64,000 bases of DNA, taken from positions 49,075 to 113,074 of the forward strand of contig NZ_JOIZ01000029.1 in assembly GCF_000721605.1 (NCBI RefSeq), written 5' to 3'. This document shows, piece by piece, positions 1-7,911 of this stretch. The notes under the pieces were generated by a model. It had not been told where the DNA came from, made no database searches, and was given only the letters and a program-made list of their open reading frames with translations. The position numbers and the translations under genes were made by a program. The stretch comes from Streptomyces sp. NRRL S-37 (lineage in GTDB: Bacteria > Actinomycetota > Actinomycetes > Streptomycetales > Streptomycetaceae). Within the stretch, counting starts at the first letter, position 1. Each line of letters starts with the position of its first letter.

Positions 1-631
1 AGGCCCGCTCGCCCATGCCGATGTGGGTGGTGTGGGTGACGGTCAGCTCCACCAGGTCGATCTCGCCGCCGCGGGCGCTCGCGGCGGTACGCAGCGCCGT
101 GGCGTCACCGACCGTGTCGGCCCGCATCAGCACACCGTCGGAGCCGAGTTCGAGGACGCCGTAGACGATCTCGGCCTCCTCGGTGTCGGAGGCGGTGGTG
201 ATGATGGAGCCGGGTGCGCCGGTGGCCGCCGCGATCACGATCTCGAGCGGGATCTTGGTGGGGTCGCGGAAGTCGAGGACGCTCCACGGCTCCAGCCGTG
301 CCGCGAGGCAGGCGTCCTCGAGCGTGTCGGCGTCGACGATCTCCACGTACCGCCCGAACTCGACGTCCGGGTGGGCCTCCTGGAGCGCGGCGCGGTCCTC
401 CCGGGGGCCGGGGACGACCACCAGGTCGGCGGCGCCGAGGTCGGCGGGGACGGCGTCGATGCCGTCCTCGAAGAGCAGGACCTTGCGGACGGTGGGCGGC
501 AGGCCGGCGAAGGCGGCCGGGTCGGCGGCGACGATGCCGTCGATGCGCTGGTGCAGGGCTTCTTCGAGGACGGCTGCCGTGGCGTCGCCGGCGCCGCGGA
601 TGTCAAGCCAGCACAGTTTCGCGTCCGTCAT
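1..631 (-). CDS. griH: 3-dehydroquinate synthase II family / GriH-like 3,4-AHBA synthase, N-terminal part (cut by window edge)
   Basis: This is the first 210 codons of a protein that runs off the left edge, so the C-terminus is not seen. The start MTDAKLCWLDIRG and the acidic, valine-rich alternating pattern match the archaeal-type 3-dehydroquinate synthase II family, to which GriH of the grixazone pathway belongs. GriH converts the C7 amino-sugar acid phosphate made by GriI into 3-amino-4-hydroxybenzoate (3,4-AHBA). The ATG at 631 follows a strong AGGAGGT with a 7-nt spacer. It overlaps the end of the GriI-like gene by 29 bp, so the two are probably translationally coupled. The pairing with GriI favours the AHBA role over an alternative shikimate role, which is an inference. 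Confidence 0.82.
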   Translation of the reverse strand, partial: MTDAKLCWLDIRGAGDATAAVLEEALHQRIDGIVAADPAAFAGLPPTVRKVLLFEDGIDAVPADLGAADLVVVPGPREDRAALQEAHPDVEFGRYVEIVDADTLEDACLAARLEPWSVLDFRDPTKIPLEIVIAAATGAPGSIITTASDTEEAEIVYGVLELGSDGVLMRADTVGDATALRTAASARGGEIDLVELTVTHTTHIGMGERA

Positions 632-1565
632 GATGCGGACCTCCTGTCGGGTGTGAAAGGTCGGAGAGGTGGTGGGGGCTGTCGGGGAAGACACCGGATG
701 CCGGGTCGTCCAGGTGGTCGGGGGTCAGCCGTTCGTCCCGGTGGACGCCGGCCCCGGAGGGGAAGGCGACCGCGCCGAAGTGCTGCTCCGGGAAGTGGTG
801 GATCAGCCGGGCCACCTTGGCGGCGAGCCTGCGGGGGTCGGCGGCCTGGAAGATGTTGCGGCCCATCGCCACCCCGCCCGCGCCGCCGGCCAGGGCGTCG
901 CGGACATAGGCGAGGACGTCCTCCTCGGTGGGCATCGCGGGACCGCCCGCGACCAGCACCGGCACCGGACAGGCGGCGGTCAGGTCGAGCATCTCCGCGG
1001 TCGAGCCGAGGAAGACGGTCTTGACCAGGTCCGCGCCCAGGTCGGAGGCGACGGTGACGGCGTGTGCCACCAGTTGCGGGTCGCGCGGGTCGGTGACCCG
1101 CGGGCCGCGCGGGTACACCATGGCGAGCAGCGGCAGGTTCCACCGGTCGCAGGCGTCGGCGATCCGTCCGAGGTCGCCGATCTGCTGCCGCTCGTCGTCC
1201 GAGCCGACGTTGACGTGGACGCTCACCGCGTCCGCGCCGAGCCGGAGCGCCTCCTCGACCTCGGTCACCACGTACTTGGCGTCGGGGTCGTGCGCCCGGC
1301 TGGTGGACGCGTTGAGATGGATGATCAGCGACATCGCGGCGAACCGCTCCGGGCTGATGTGGCGGACGCTGCCCTTGTGCACGACGACCGCGTCCGCGCC
1401 GCCGGCGGCGAGCTGTCCGGCGAGCTGGTCGAGGGTCGTGCCGCGGGGCACCACGGGCCCGTCGCTGATCGAGTGGTCGAGAGGGGTGATCATCAGGCCG
1501 GCCGTGCTGTGGCGGTAGAGCCGCCGTAGCCGCAGCGCCCTGGCGAAATGCCCGTATCCGGTCAT
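603..1565 (-). CDS. griI: GriI-like DhnA-type aldolase (2-amino-4,5-dihydroxy-6-oxoheptanoate 7-phosphate synthase)
   Basis: The 320-residue product has the hallmarks of the DhnA/FbaB class I aldolases: PLDHSISDGP near residue 27, HKGSVRH, AVSVHVNVGSDDER, MVYPRGPR, a Schiff-base lysine region DLVKTVFLGS and the phosphate-binding GGAGGVAMGRNIFQ. GriI joins aspartate semialdehyde and dihydroxyacetone phosphate in the first step of 3,4-AHBA synthesis. The ATG overlaps the stop of the AMP-ligase gene by ATGA. After the usual family end (about residue 275) there is a polar, His/Pro-rich tail of roughly 45 residues that reaches into griH. That tail is longer than in the family members I know and may be functionless. 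Confidence 0.9.
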   Translation of the reverse strand: MTGYGHFARALRLRRLYRHSTAGLMITPLDHSISDGPVVPRGTTLDQLAGQLAAGGADAVVVHKGSVRHISPERFAAMSLIIHLNASTSRAHDPDAKYVVTEVEEALRLGADAVSVHVNVGSDDERQQIGDLGRIADACDRWNLPLLAMVYPRGPRVTDPRDPQLVAHAVTVASDLGADLVKTVFLGSTAEMLDLTAACPVPVLVAGGPAMPTEEDVLAYVRDALAGGAGGVAMGRNIFQAADPRRLAAKVARLIHHFPEQHFGAVAFPSGAGVHRDERLTPDHLDDPASGVFPDSPHHLSDLSHPTGGPHHDGRETVLA

Positions 1566-3235
1566 GGAGTGCCCTTTCTGTCGCGCGGATCGGTGCGCCG
1601 GCGGGCGTGGTGTCCGGGCGGGCCGTCCACCTCGGCGCCGGGGTCGGGTGGGCCGGTGCCGCGCGTCTCGGCGGCGGGCGGGGGTGCCGCGCGCACCGGT
1701 GCGGTGGCGCCGCGCAGCCGGGTCCGGTCGGGTTTGCCGGACGGGGTGAGCGGCAGTTCGGGCCAGACGGAGACGCTGACCGGGGCGTGTTCCGGGGTGA
1801 GCGTCGCCGCGACGTAGTCCCGCAGGTCGCAGGAGGTGTGTCCGGCGCCCGAGTGCAGTTCGACGGCGGCGTGCACCTGCTCCACGAAGTCGTCGTCGCG
1901 GACGCCGAACACCGCGGCCTGCCGCACCTGGGGGTGCTGGAGCAGCGCGGCCTCGATGGCGGCCGGGTCGAGCTTGAGTCCGCCGTGCTTGATGACGTCG
2001 CCGACCCGTCCGTCCAGCCGCAGGTAGCCGTACGCGTCCCAGTGCCCGAGGTCGCCGGTGCGCAGCCAGCCGTCGCGGTACGTGTCGGCGGTCAGCCGGT
2101 CGTCGTCGAGGTAACCGGCGGACACGGTGGGCGAGTCGACCCAGATCTCGCCGCTCTGCCCTCGCCCCAGCGGGGTGCCGGTGCCGGGTGCGCGGATCTC
2201 CACCCGGACCCAGGGGAAGGGCCGGCCGACCGAGCCGAGCAGTTCGGGCTCCCGGTGGTCCAGCGGGGTGAGGCTGCTGATGCCGCCGGCCTCCGTGGTG
2301 CCGTACACCTGGATCAGGACGTCGCCGAGGAGCCGTACCGCCTCGCGGACCCGTCCCGGGGAGGCCGGGGTGCCGCTGTAGGTGACGCGGCGCAGCGACG
2401 ACAGGTCGTACGAGGTGATCAGCGGGTGGTCGAGCAGCCGGTACAGGTGCGGTACGGCCAGGTAGGCGTCGGTGACGTGGTGTTCGGCGATGGCGGCCAG
2501 GGTGGCGTCGGCGTCGAACTCGTCGTGGAGCACCACCGTGCCGCCTCCGCACAGCACGGCGTCGGCCATCGGAGCGGTCGTGTGGCTGACCGGGGTGACG
2601 GAGAGCAGCGTGGCCGGGCCTCGTGGGTCGAGTCCGTCGGCGAGCCGTCCGACGAGGTGTTCGCGGGTGCCGTGGCGCTGCGCGACCATCTTCGGCCGGC
2701 CGGTGCTGCCGCTGGTGAAGTCGACGACGGCCAGGTCGTCGGGCCGGGGCGGCGGCGCGGAGGGCACGGTGCCGGCGCCGTCCGCCGTGCGCGGGATCGC
2801 CCGCACGGTGAGTCCGGGCCGGCGGCGGGCCAGCCATCTGCCGCGGGCCGCGCTCTCCTCGTCCTCCTCGTCCACCAGCAGCAACGGCACCGCGAGGTCC
2901 CGCAGCAGTTCGGTCTGGGTGGCGAGGGAGAAGGTCTCGGTGTCCGTGCGCGGGTTCATCGAGCGGACGTACACCGAGGTCGCGCCGAGCAGGTGCACGG
3001 CGTAGCGGGCGCTGAGCATCAGCGGGTGGTTGGGGCCGGTCAGGATGGCCACCGTGGTGCCGGGGCCGACCCGCAGGGAGCGCAGCAGGGCGGCACTGCC
3101 CAGGAGGGACGCGCGCAGCTCTCCCGCCGTCACGGCCGCGTCGGGCCGGTGCACGACGACCCGGGCGGGGTCGCGTTCCAGCGCGGCGAGCAGCCGGCGG
3201 GTGTAGGGGCGCGCGAGGGTTCCGGTGGTGGTCAT
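1562..3235 (-). CDS. AMP-forming acyl/aryl-acid ligase (ANL superfamily)
   Basis: This 557-residue adenylating enzyme has the ANL core motifs in order: phosphate loop DFTSGSTGRPK (about 168-178), YGTTEAGG (about 307), GWLRTGDLG (about 387) and the C-terminal catalytic lysine region LPLTPSGKPDR (about 490-500). It should activate a carboxylic acid as the acyl-AMP and pass it to CoA or a carrier. Its place directly upstream of griI-griH makes 3,4-AHBA the obvious candidate substrate, but this is inferred from context. The start ATG follows AAAGGAGG. The last 50 residues are Pro/Arg-rich and probably disordered. No carrier-protein domain is fused to it. Confidence 0.88.
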   Translation of the reverse strand: MTTTGTLARPYTRRLLAALERDPARVVVHRPDAAVTAGELRASLLGSAALLRSLRVGPGTTVAILTGPNHPLMLSARYAVHLLGATSVYVRSMNPRTDTETFSLATQTELLRDLAVPLLLVDEEDEESAARGRWLARRRPGLTVRAIPRTADGAGTVPSAPPPRPDDLAVVDFTSGSTGRPKMVAQRHGTREHLVGRLADGLDPRGPATLLSVTPVSHTTAPMADAVLCGGGTVVLHDEFDADATLAAIAEHHVTDAYLAVPHLYRLLDHPLITSYDLSSLRRVTYSGTPASPGRVREAVRLLGDVLIQVYGTTEAGGISSLTPLDHREPELLGSVGRPFPWVRVEIRAPGTGTPLGRGQSGEIWVDSPTVSAGYLDDDRLTADTYRDGWLRTGDLGHWDAYGYLRLDGRVGDVIKHGGLKLDPAAIEAALLQHPQVRQAAVFGVRDDDFVEQVHAAVELHSGAGHTSCDLRDYVAATLTPEHAPVSVSVWPELPLTPSGKPDRTRLRGATAPVRAAPPPAAETRGTGPPDPGAEVDGPPGHHARRRTDPRDRKGTP

Positions 3236-3326
3236 GGTCCTCCTTTCCGTTCGTCGGGGGTTCGCGGGAACTCGTGGGAGACCGTCGAGAATTCGCCGCG
3301 GACCCGTCGGGAATTCGTCGGGGACG

Positions 3327-4802
3327 TCAGGCGATCCTCATCTGCGCCATCATTCCCATGGCACTGTGGTCGATCATGTGGCAGTGGTACGGATAGACGC
3401 CGCGGTGCGAATCGAAGGTGAGCTGGAGTTTCGCCGTCTGTCCGGGAAAGAGCAGCACGGTGTCCTTCCATCCGGTCTCGGCCGGATACGGCGGCTGCCC
3501 GTCGCGTTCGATAATTCTGAACTGCGTCAGATGCGTATGGAAATTGTGCGGAACGGTGACGCTCTTGTTGGTGACCGTCCACACCTCGGTGCTGCCCCAC
3601 TCGACGTGGGTGTCGATGCGGTCCGGGTCGAAGGTCTTTCCGTTGATGTAGGCCTGGTGGCCTCCGCTGCCCGGTTCGTCCATGTTCAGTTCGAAGGTGC
3701 GCTCGACGGTGGGCTTCGCCAGGGGCGGCAGCGTGGCGAGGGTGTCCGGGACCCGGCTGCGGTCGGGGGTCCGCTCACCGACGTCGAACCGCATGACCTG
3801 GCCGACGAGTTCGGTGGGGCCGGGGCCCAGCATGTTGGCGAGGGTGAGCCGCGTTCCGGGCGCGTACGCCGAGAAGTCGACGACGAAGTCGATGCGTTCG
3901 CCGGGTGACAGGACGAGCACCGGGGTCTCGGCGGGGGCGGCGAGCAGTCCGCCGTCGGTGCCGATCTGCCGCACGGGGTGCTGGGTGGCCGACCCGTCCG
4001 ACAGCGCGAGGACGAAGATGCGCAGGTTGCACGAGTTGACCAGCCGGAAGCGGTACTTGCGGGCCTCCACCTTCAGATACGGCCAGGGCCGGCCGTTGAC
4101 CAGGATGGTCGTACGGTTCTCGGCGTCGTCCATCGTGTAGACCATCGCGCCGCTGTCGTCGAAGTCCGCGTCGCGCAGGACCAGGGGGATGTCGTACTTC
4201 CCGGAGGGCAGTCCGAGCCGGTCCTCCTCGGGGTCGCGCAGCAGGTACAGCCCGGAGAGGCCCCGGTAGACGTGCTCGGACTCCATGTGGTGGGCGTGGT
4301 CGTGCATCCACAGGGTGGCACCGGGCTGCCGGTTCTCGTACACGTAGGTGCGCCCGCGTCCCGGCGCGATCGTGTCCATCATGCCGCCGTCGTGTTCCAC
4401 CGGGTTGTTGCCGCCGTGCAGGTGCACGGAGGTCGGCATGTCCAGCGCGTTGACGTGCCGGACCACCGTCCTGCGGCCGGTGCGGGCGCGGATGGTGGGG
4501 CCGGTGAAGGAGCCGTTGTACGTCAGGACGTCGGTGCGGGTGCCGGGCAGGATCTCGGCGCTCGCGCGGCGCGTGGTGATCCGGTAGTAGTCGGCGTGTC
4601 CGGTTCTGCGGTACGGGGCCAGCACCGGCGGCACGGTCAGCGGCACCGTGAACGGCTCGACCGTCGCCGGCGCCGTCGCGGCGACGGGTGCGGTGGCCGG
4701 CCCGCCCGCGGTGAGCGTCTTGAACAGCCCGCCCGCCGCACCGACCGCCCCGACGGCGCCGGTGGTCATACCGAGACGTATCGCATGTCGACGAGTGAGC
4801 AC
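3327..4802 (-). CDS. Tat-exported multicopper oxidase, candidate o-aminophenol oxidase / phenoxazinone synthase-like
   Basis: A 491-residue three-domain multicopper oxidase starts at a GTG preceded by AGAAGGAT. The N-terminus LTRRHAIRL plus a hydrophobic Ala/Gly stretch is a twin-arginine signal. All four copper-ligand motifs are visible: HLHGG (about 126), HDHAHH (about 165), NFHTHL (about 419) and YHCHMIDHSAMGMM (about 470), the last giving the type 1 Cys and an axial Met. The family includes CotA laccases and the phenoxazinone synthase PhsA. The gene heads the AHBA operon, so oxidative coupling of an o-aminophenol product outside the cytoplasm is a reasonable inference. Bilirubin-oxidase-like or laccase activity is the alternative. 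Confidence 0.88.
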   Translation of the reverse strand: MLTRRHAIRLGMTTGAVGAVGAAGGLFKTLTAGGPATAPVAATAPATVEPFTVPLTVPPVLAPYRRTGHADYYRITTRRASAEILPGTRTDVLTYNGSFTGPTIRARTGRRTVVRHVNALDMPTSVHLHGGNNPVEHDGGMMDTIAPGRGRTYVYENRQPGATLWMHDHAHHMESEHVYRGLSGLYLLRDPEEDRLGLPSGKYDIPLVLRDADFDDSGAMVYTMDDAENRTTILVNGRPWPYLKVEARKYRFRLVNSCNLRIFVLALSDGSATQHPVRQIGTDGGLLAAPAETPVLVLSPGERIDFVVDFSAYAPGTRLTLANMLGPGPTELVGQVMRFDVGERTPDRSRVPDTLATLPPLAKPTVERTFELNMDEPGSGGHQAYINGKTFDPDRIDTHVEWGSTEVWTVTNKSVTVPHNFHTHLTQFRIIERDGQPPYPAETGWKDTVLLFPGQTAKLQLTFDSHRGVYPYHCHMIDHSAMGMMAQMRIA

Positions 4803-4912
4803 GGGAATATCCTTCTGTCGTTGGGGCGGTGGCCGTTGAATTCCTGTTCCGAGCATGCGCCCCGGGCGTCGATCGTCCGAGCGGAGACGGTCCGTCCCTG
4901 TCATGTGTCACG

Positions 4913-4943
4913 CATTCCATGACCTCGGTCATGAGCGGGAATG
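4913..4943. promoter_or_regulatory. nested palindrome in the divergent promoter region, candidate operator
   Basis: The 244-bp gap between the oxidase and the SagB gene must hold both divergent promoters. In it CATGAC and GTCATG (4918-4933, four-base spacer) form a perfect dyad, flanked by CATTCC and GGAATG (4913-4918 and 4938-4943). This is what a homodimeric repressor or activator site looks like. No regulator gene is seen in the cluster inside this window. Confidence 0.4.
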
Positions 4944-5046
4944 GCGACTGTCATGCGGTGCGGCCGGCCGGGGCGGAGAGGGTGTAGCGGGCGTCAGAGT
5001 GGATTTCGTCGAGTTCTTCCAGCGAATCCCTCTGACGGAGGCCCTG

Positions 5047-6603
5047 ATGATTTCCGTGTCCACGGAGAAACCACCCGAGTTCGCGGCCCGCGCGCTGCGT
5101 ACGGACGTGCGGATCACGTTCGACGACGCCGCGGACACGGCGGTGCTGCGCGGCCCCGGAAGCTCACTCGTGCTGCGCCCGGTGCGCGGTGGCCTGCGCA
5201 CCGTACTGGGCCGACTGGCCGGGGGCCCGGTGCCGTACGAGGAGTTGCACGAGGGGCTCGGCGGCGCCGCGCGGGAGCGGGCCGACGCCGCGCTGGCGCG
5301 GGCCGGCCACCTGCTGGCGTACAGCGTGCTCACGCACGACGGGCCGTCGCCGCGGCGGGAGTTGGTACGGCTGGAGCCGACGGCCCGGGACGCCGAGCAC
5401 CGTACGGCGGCCGTGCCCGCCGGCGCGCGGGTCCGTCTGTCGCGGTTCGCCCTCTGCCGGACGCGCGGGGGCGTGCTCGTACTGGAGTCACCGCTGGTGA
5501 AGTTCCGGGCCGTGCTCGCCGACCGGGCCGCCCGTGAACTCGTCGCCGCGCTGGGGCAGCCGGGGCCGGCGGTCCGGGCCGGTGAGGGCACCGGGCTGAG
5601 CGAGGCGGAGACGCTCACGGTCCTGGCCCATCTCGTCGGCACCGGCTTCGTCGAACGCGCCGCCCCGGACGGCGGCTTCGCGTCCGACACCGAGCCGGTG
5701 CTGCGCCAGTGGGACTTCCACGACCTGCTGTTCCACTCGCGCGTCCGGTCCGGCCGCTTCGACGAGACCTTCGGCGCGGCCTACCCGTACCGGGGCCAGA
5801 TCGACCCGCTGCCCGCCGTGAAGCCGGCGCCGGACGGCCCCGTGACGGAGCTGTACCGCCCCCGGCGCGCGGACATCGACGCCCGCGACCCGTCCCTGAC
5901 CGCCGCCGTCGAGGGCCGTCGCTCCCACCGTGTCTTCGGGGAACGGGCGCTGACGGCACGCGAGCTGGGCGAGTTCCTGTACCGGGTGCAGCGGGTGCGC
6001 GTCCACCACACGCCCGGCCCCGGTGAGGACGAGGTGGTCTCGCGGCCCTATCCGGCCGGGGGCTCGCTCCACGAACTGGAGCTGTACGTCACGGTGCTGC
6101 GCTGCGGGGGGCTCGCACCGGGCGTCTACCACTACGACTCGTACGCGCACCGTCTGGTCCTCGTCAACGGGGCGGAGGACGACCGGCGGGCGCTGCTGGG
6201 CGTGGCGTCACGGTCCGTCGGCTTCGACGTGCGCCCCGATGTGCTCTTCACGGTGACCTCGCGGTTCCAGCGCATGGCGTGGAAGTACCGGGCGATGGCG
6301 TACGCGACGACGCTGCGGCACACCGGTGTGCTCTACCAGACCATGTACCTGGTCGCGACGGCGATGGGCCTGGCGCCCTGCGGGCTGGGCAACGGCGACG
6401 CCGACCTGTCCGCCCGTGTGCTGGGCCTGGACTACCTGCGGGAGTCCTCGGTCGGCGACTTCCTGCTGGGCACGCCGGCGCCCGAGTCCGCGATGCCCGC
6501 CGAGCCGGGCGAGGAATGGCACATGGTGAACAGCCCCGAATGGGCACTTCCGGTGGCCCTCGACGAAAATCCGGGCACCGGGGAAACGTCATCCGGGCCG
6601 TGA
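5047..6603 (+). CDS. SagB-type nitroreductase-fold dehydrogenase (first of two in the cluster)
   Basis: The 518-residue protein begins at the ATG after ACGGAGG; more upstream in-frame starts lack such a site. The N-terminal half (to about 270) is poorly conserved and resembles the accessory N-domain of thiopeptide/TOMM dehydrogenases. The C-terminal half is the FMN-dependent nitroreductase fold: RRSHRVFGE (about 290), PYPAGGSLHELELYV, PGVYHYD, and GVLYQTMYLVATAMGL followed by APCGLGNGD. The usual job is FMN-dependent oxidation of azolines to azoles on a RiPP precursor. It is transcribed away from the AHBA operon and lies directly upstream of the precursor gene. Confidence 0.85.
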   Translation: MISVSTEKPPEFAARALRTDVRITFDDAADTAVLRGPGSSLVLRPVRGGLRTVLGRLAGGPVPYEELHEGLGGAARERADAALARAGHLLAYSVLTHDGPSPRRELVRLEPTARDAEHRTAAVPAGARVRLSRFALCRTRGGVLVLESPLVKFRAVLADRAARELVAALGQPGPAVRAGEGTGLSEAETLTVLAHLVGTGFVERAAPDGGFASDTEPVLRQWDFHDLLFHSRVRSGRFDETFGAAYPYRGQIDPLPAVKPAPDGPVTELYRPRRADIDARDPSLTAAVEGRRSHRVFGERALTARELGEFLYRVQRVRVHHTPGPGEDEVVSRPYPAGGSLHELELYVTVLRCGGLAPGVYHYDSYAHRLVLVNGAEDDRRALLGVASRSVGFDVRPDVLFTVTSRFQRMAWKYRAMAYATTLRHTGVLYQTMYLVATAMGLAPCGLGNGDADLSARVLGLDYLRESSVGDFLLGTPAPESAMPAEPGEEWHMVNSPEWALPVALDENPGTGETSSGP

Positions 6604-6779
6604 TAAATGTCAGCCGACACCCGCAGGGGGTGGCGCACGGGTGAGTGGCCGAGCACTATGGATGTCACAGCCGGACGGAAAAGGAAAAACATTCCGGAAG
6701 GCGGCCGGGAATCATTCCGGAGCATGAATCCCCGGGAATTCCGTTCAGGGAACTCCCGCTTCTCCGAAAGGACCACGAC

Positions 6780-6941
6780 ATGACCGCCAAGGACATCAAG
6801 AACGACGCCGACACCGCGTTCGAGGGCTTCGACGCCGACGAGCTGGAGACCCTCGAGGTCGCCGACGACGCCGACACCGCGTTCGAGGGCTTCGACGCCG
6901 ACGAGCTGGAGACCCTCGAGGTCGCCGACGTGAGCGCCTGA
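6780..6941 (+). CDS. coreless thiopeptide-type leader/scaffold peptide with a duplicated leader
   Basis: A 53-residue peptide starts at the ATG after GAAAGGA. After MTAKDIKN come two identical 21-residue units, each containing FEGFDADELETLEVAD, and then only Val-Ser-Ala before TGA. The acidic FEG-D-DELE-LEV pattern is typical of thiopeptide leader peptides recognised by RRE domains. A thiopeptide gene would continue with a Ser/Cys-rich core at about this point, but here the frame stops. The tail has one Ser and no Cys, and the only Thr residues are in the leader units. Ending on Ala at the leader end recalls scaffold peptides of PEARL pathways. Either the core was lost or residues are added later; the sequence alone does not decide. 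Confidence 0.8.
   Translation: MTAKDIKNDADTAFEGFDADELETLEVADDADTAFEGFDADELETLEVADVSA
6804..6929 (+). repeat. perfect 63-bp tandem duplication inside the precursor gene
   Basis: Bases 6804-6866 and 6867-6929 are identical, including every third codon position, and the duplication keeps the frame. Identity at silent sites suggests a recent event or gene conversion. It doubles the leader recognition segment. Confidence 0.97.
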
Positions 6942-6954
6942 GCACGACCGTGTG

Positions 6955-7007
6955 AACGCACAAGGATGCGCCGCCGGCCCCCTGGCCGGTCGGCACATCC
7001 TTGCGTT
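6955..7007. terminator. strong hairpin between the precursor gene and the convergent membrane-protein gene
   Basis: AACGCA-CA-AGGATG (6955-6968) pairs with CATCCTTGCGTT (6996-7007) with a two-base bulge, enclosing a GC-rich inner stem. It can end transcription from both sides and shows that the SagB-precursor unit is separate from the enzymes downstream. Confidence 0.8.
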
Positions 7008-7050
7008 CGTTTCCGGGGCGGCCCGCCGGCCCCGGCCGACCCGGCGGCCC

Positions 7051-7647
7051 TCAGCCCCGTACGGCCAGGTGGTACGCGGAGGCCCAGAGCACCGCCGCGC
7101 AGGCCAGGCCCACCGTGACCAGCACGCTCTCGTCCGACAGGCCGGCCACGACCAGCACCGCGCCCACGACCGCCACGGCGGTCATCAGTCCGGCCGTCCA
7201 CCGGTACTGCCACTGGTCGTACAGGCGCGCGAGGGGGAAGAAGTGCAGTCCCACGACGAGGGCGATGCCGACCGGGATGAGCTCGGGGCGGCCGGCGGCG
7301 TTGGAGCCCGCGATGACGGCGAAGACGGCCAGCACCTCGATGCCGTTGACGACACCCACCCCACGCGCCCAGTTCTCCGGGAGGCTCACCGTGCGGGGCG
7401 AGGGCGCGGCGTCCTTGCGGTGCCCCAGGTAGACCGCCGCCGCGGTGACCACGAGGGCCGCCACCTCTATGGACACCGGCACGGCGTCCGTCGCCGAACC
7501 GGTCGCGGAGGCCCCGGCGAAGGCCCACAGCAGGCCGAACACGGAGAGCACGAGGGTTCCCCGGCGCCGCAGTTTCCGGGTGAGTTCCAGGCACTCGGCG
7601 TCCGTGGCGGACGGGGCAGGGCCGGTGGTGGGGGGATCAGTCGTCAT
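7051..7647 (-). CDS. small polytopic membrane protein of unknown function
   Basis: The product is 198 residues from the ATG at 7647 (a TTG at 7662 is also possible; neither has a good ribosome site). It has a short Pro/Thr-rich cytoplasmic start and about six hydrophobic segments, with a conserved-looking LHFFPLARLYDQWQYRW loop in the middle. I do not recognise the family beyond general actinobacterial integral membrane proteins. It is the only minus-strand gene between the precursor and the modification enzymes. Immunity or transport is possible by position, but nothing in the sequence shows it. Confidence 0.7.
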   Translation of the reverse strand: MTTDPPTTGPAPSATDAECLELTRKLRRRGTLVLSVFGLLWAFAGASATGSATDAVPVSIEVAALVVTAAAVYLGHRKDAAPSPRTVSLPENWARGVGVVNGIEVLAVFAVIAGSNAAGRPELIPVGIALVVGLHFFPLARLYDQWQYRWTAGLMTAVAVVGAVLVVAGLSDESVLVTVGLACAAVLWASAYHLAVRG

Positions 7648-7785
7648 TGGCGGAGAGTACAACGATCACCGCGGTTGCCAGATGTTTTTCGGCCAGCCCG
7701 CCGGCCCACTCAAACGGAATTGATCATTCCGAGACTTTGCCGCGGAGCGCACACCTCCCGGATCTCCCGGAAAAGGGAGCCCTGT

Positions 7786-7802
7786 GTCACGAGAACCGTG
7801 AC
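7786..7802. promoter_or_regulatory. palindrome GTCACG-N5-CGTGAC, candidate operator
   Basis: This perfect 6+6 dyad lies about 110 bp upstream of the modification-enzyme operon that starts at 7912, within a 264-bp gap that must hold its promoter. It could be a transcription-factor site; no matching regulator is visible. Confidence 0.35.
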
Positions 7803-7911
7803 GTATGTAAGCCGCACCCTTCTCTCCACTTCCACCGCGCATTCCGGGCGCCAATGATGTGGAGCACATTCCCGAATTCATTTCCCGTTCGTCTCGGAAG
7901 GTGCGAAGGAC

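Noticed and set aside
603..2837. A 744-codon continuous frame running from inside the AMP-ligase gene into griI
   Set aside because: The upstream part is Arg/Pro-rich nonsense in the wrong frame of the ligase; griI begins at the ATGA overlap at 1565.
6942..7050. A hidden core peptide after the precursor stop, by frameshift or read-through
   Set aside because: None of the three frames after 6929 gives a Ser/Cys/Thr-rich stretch; the region is the terminator hairpin.
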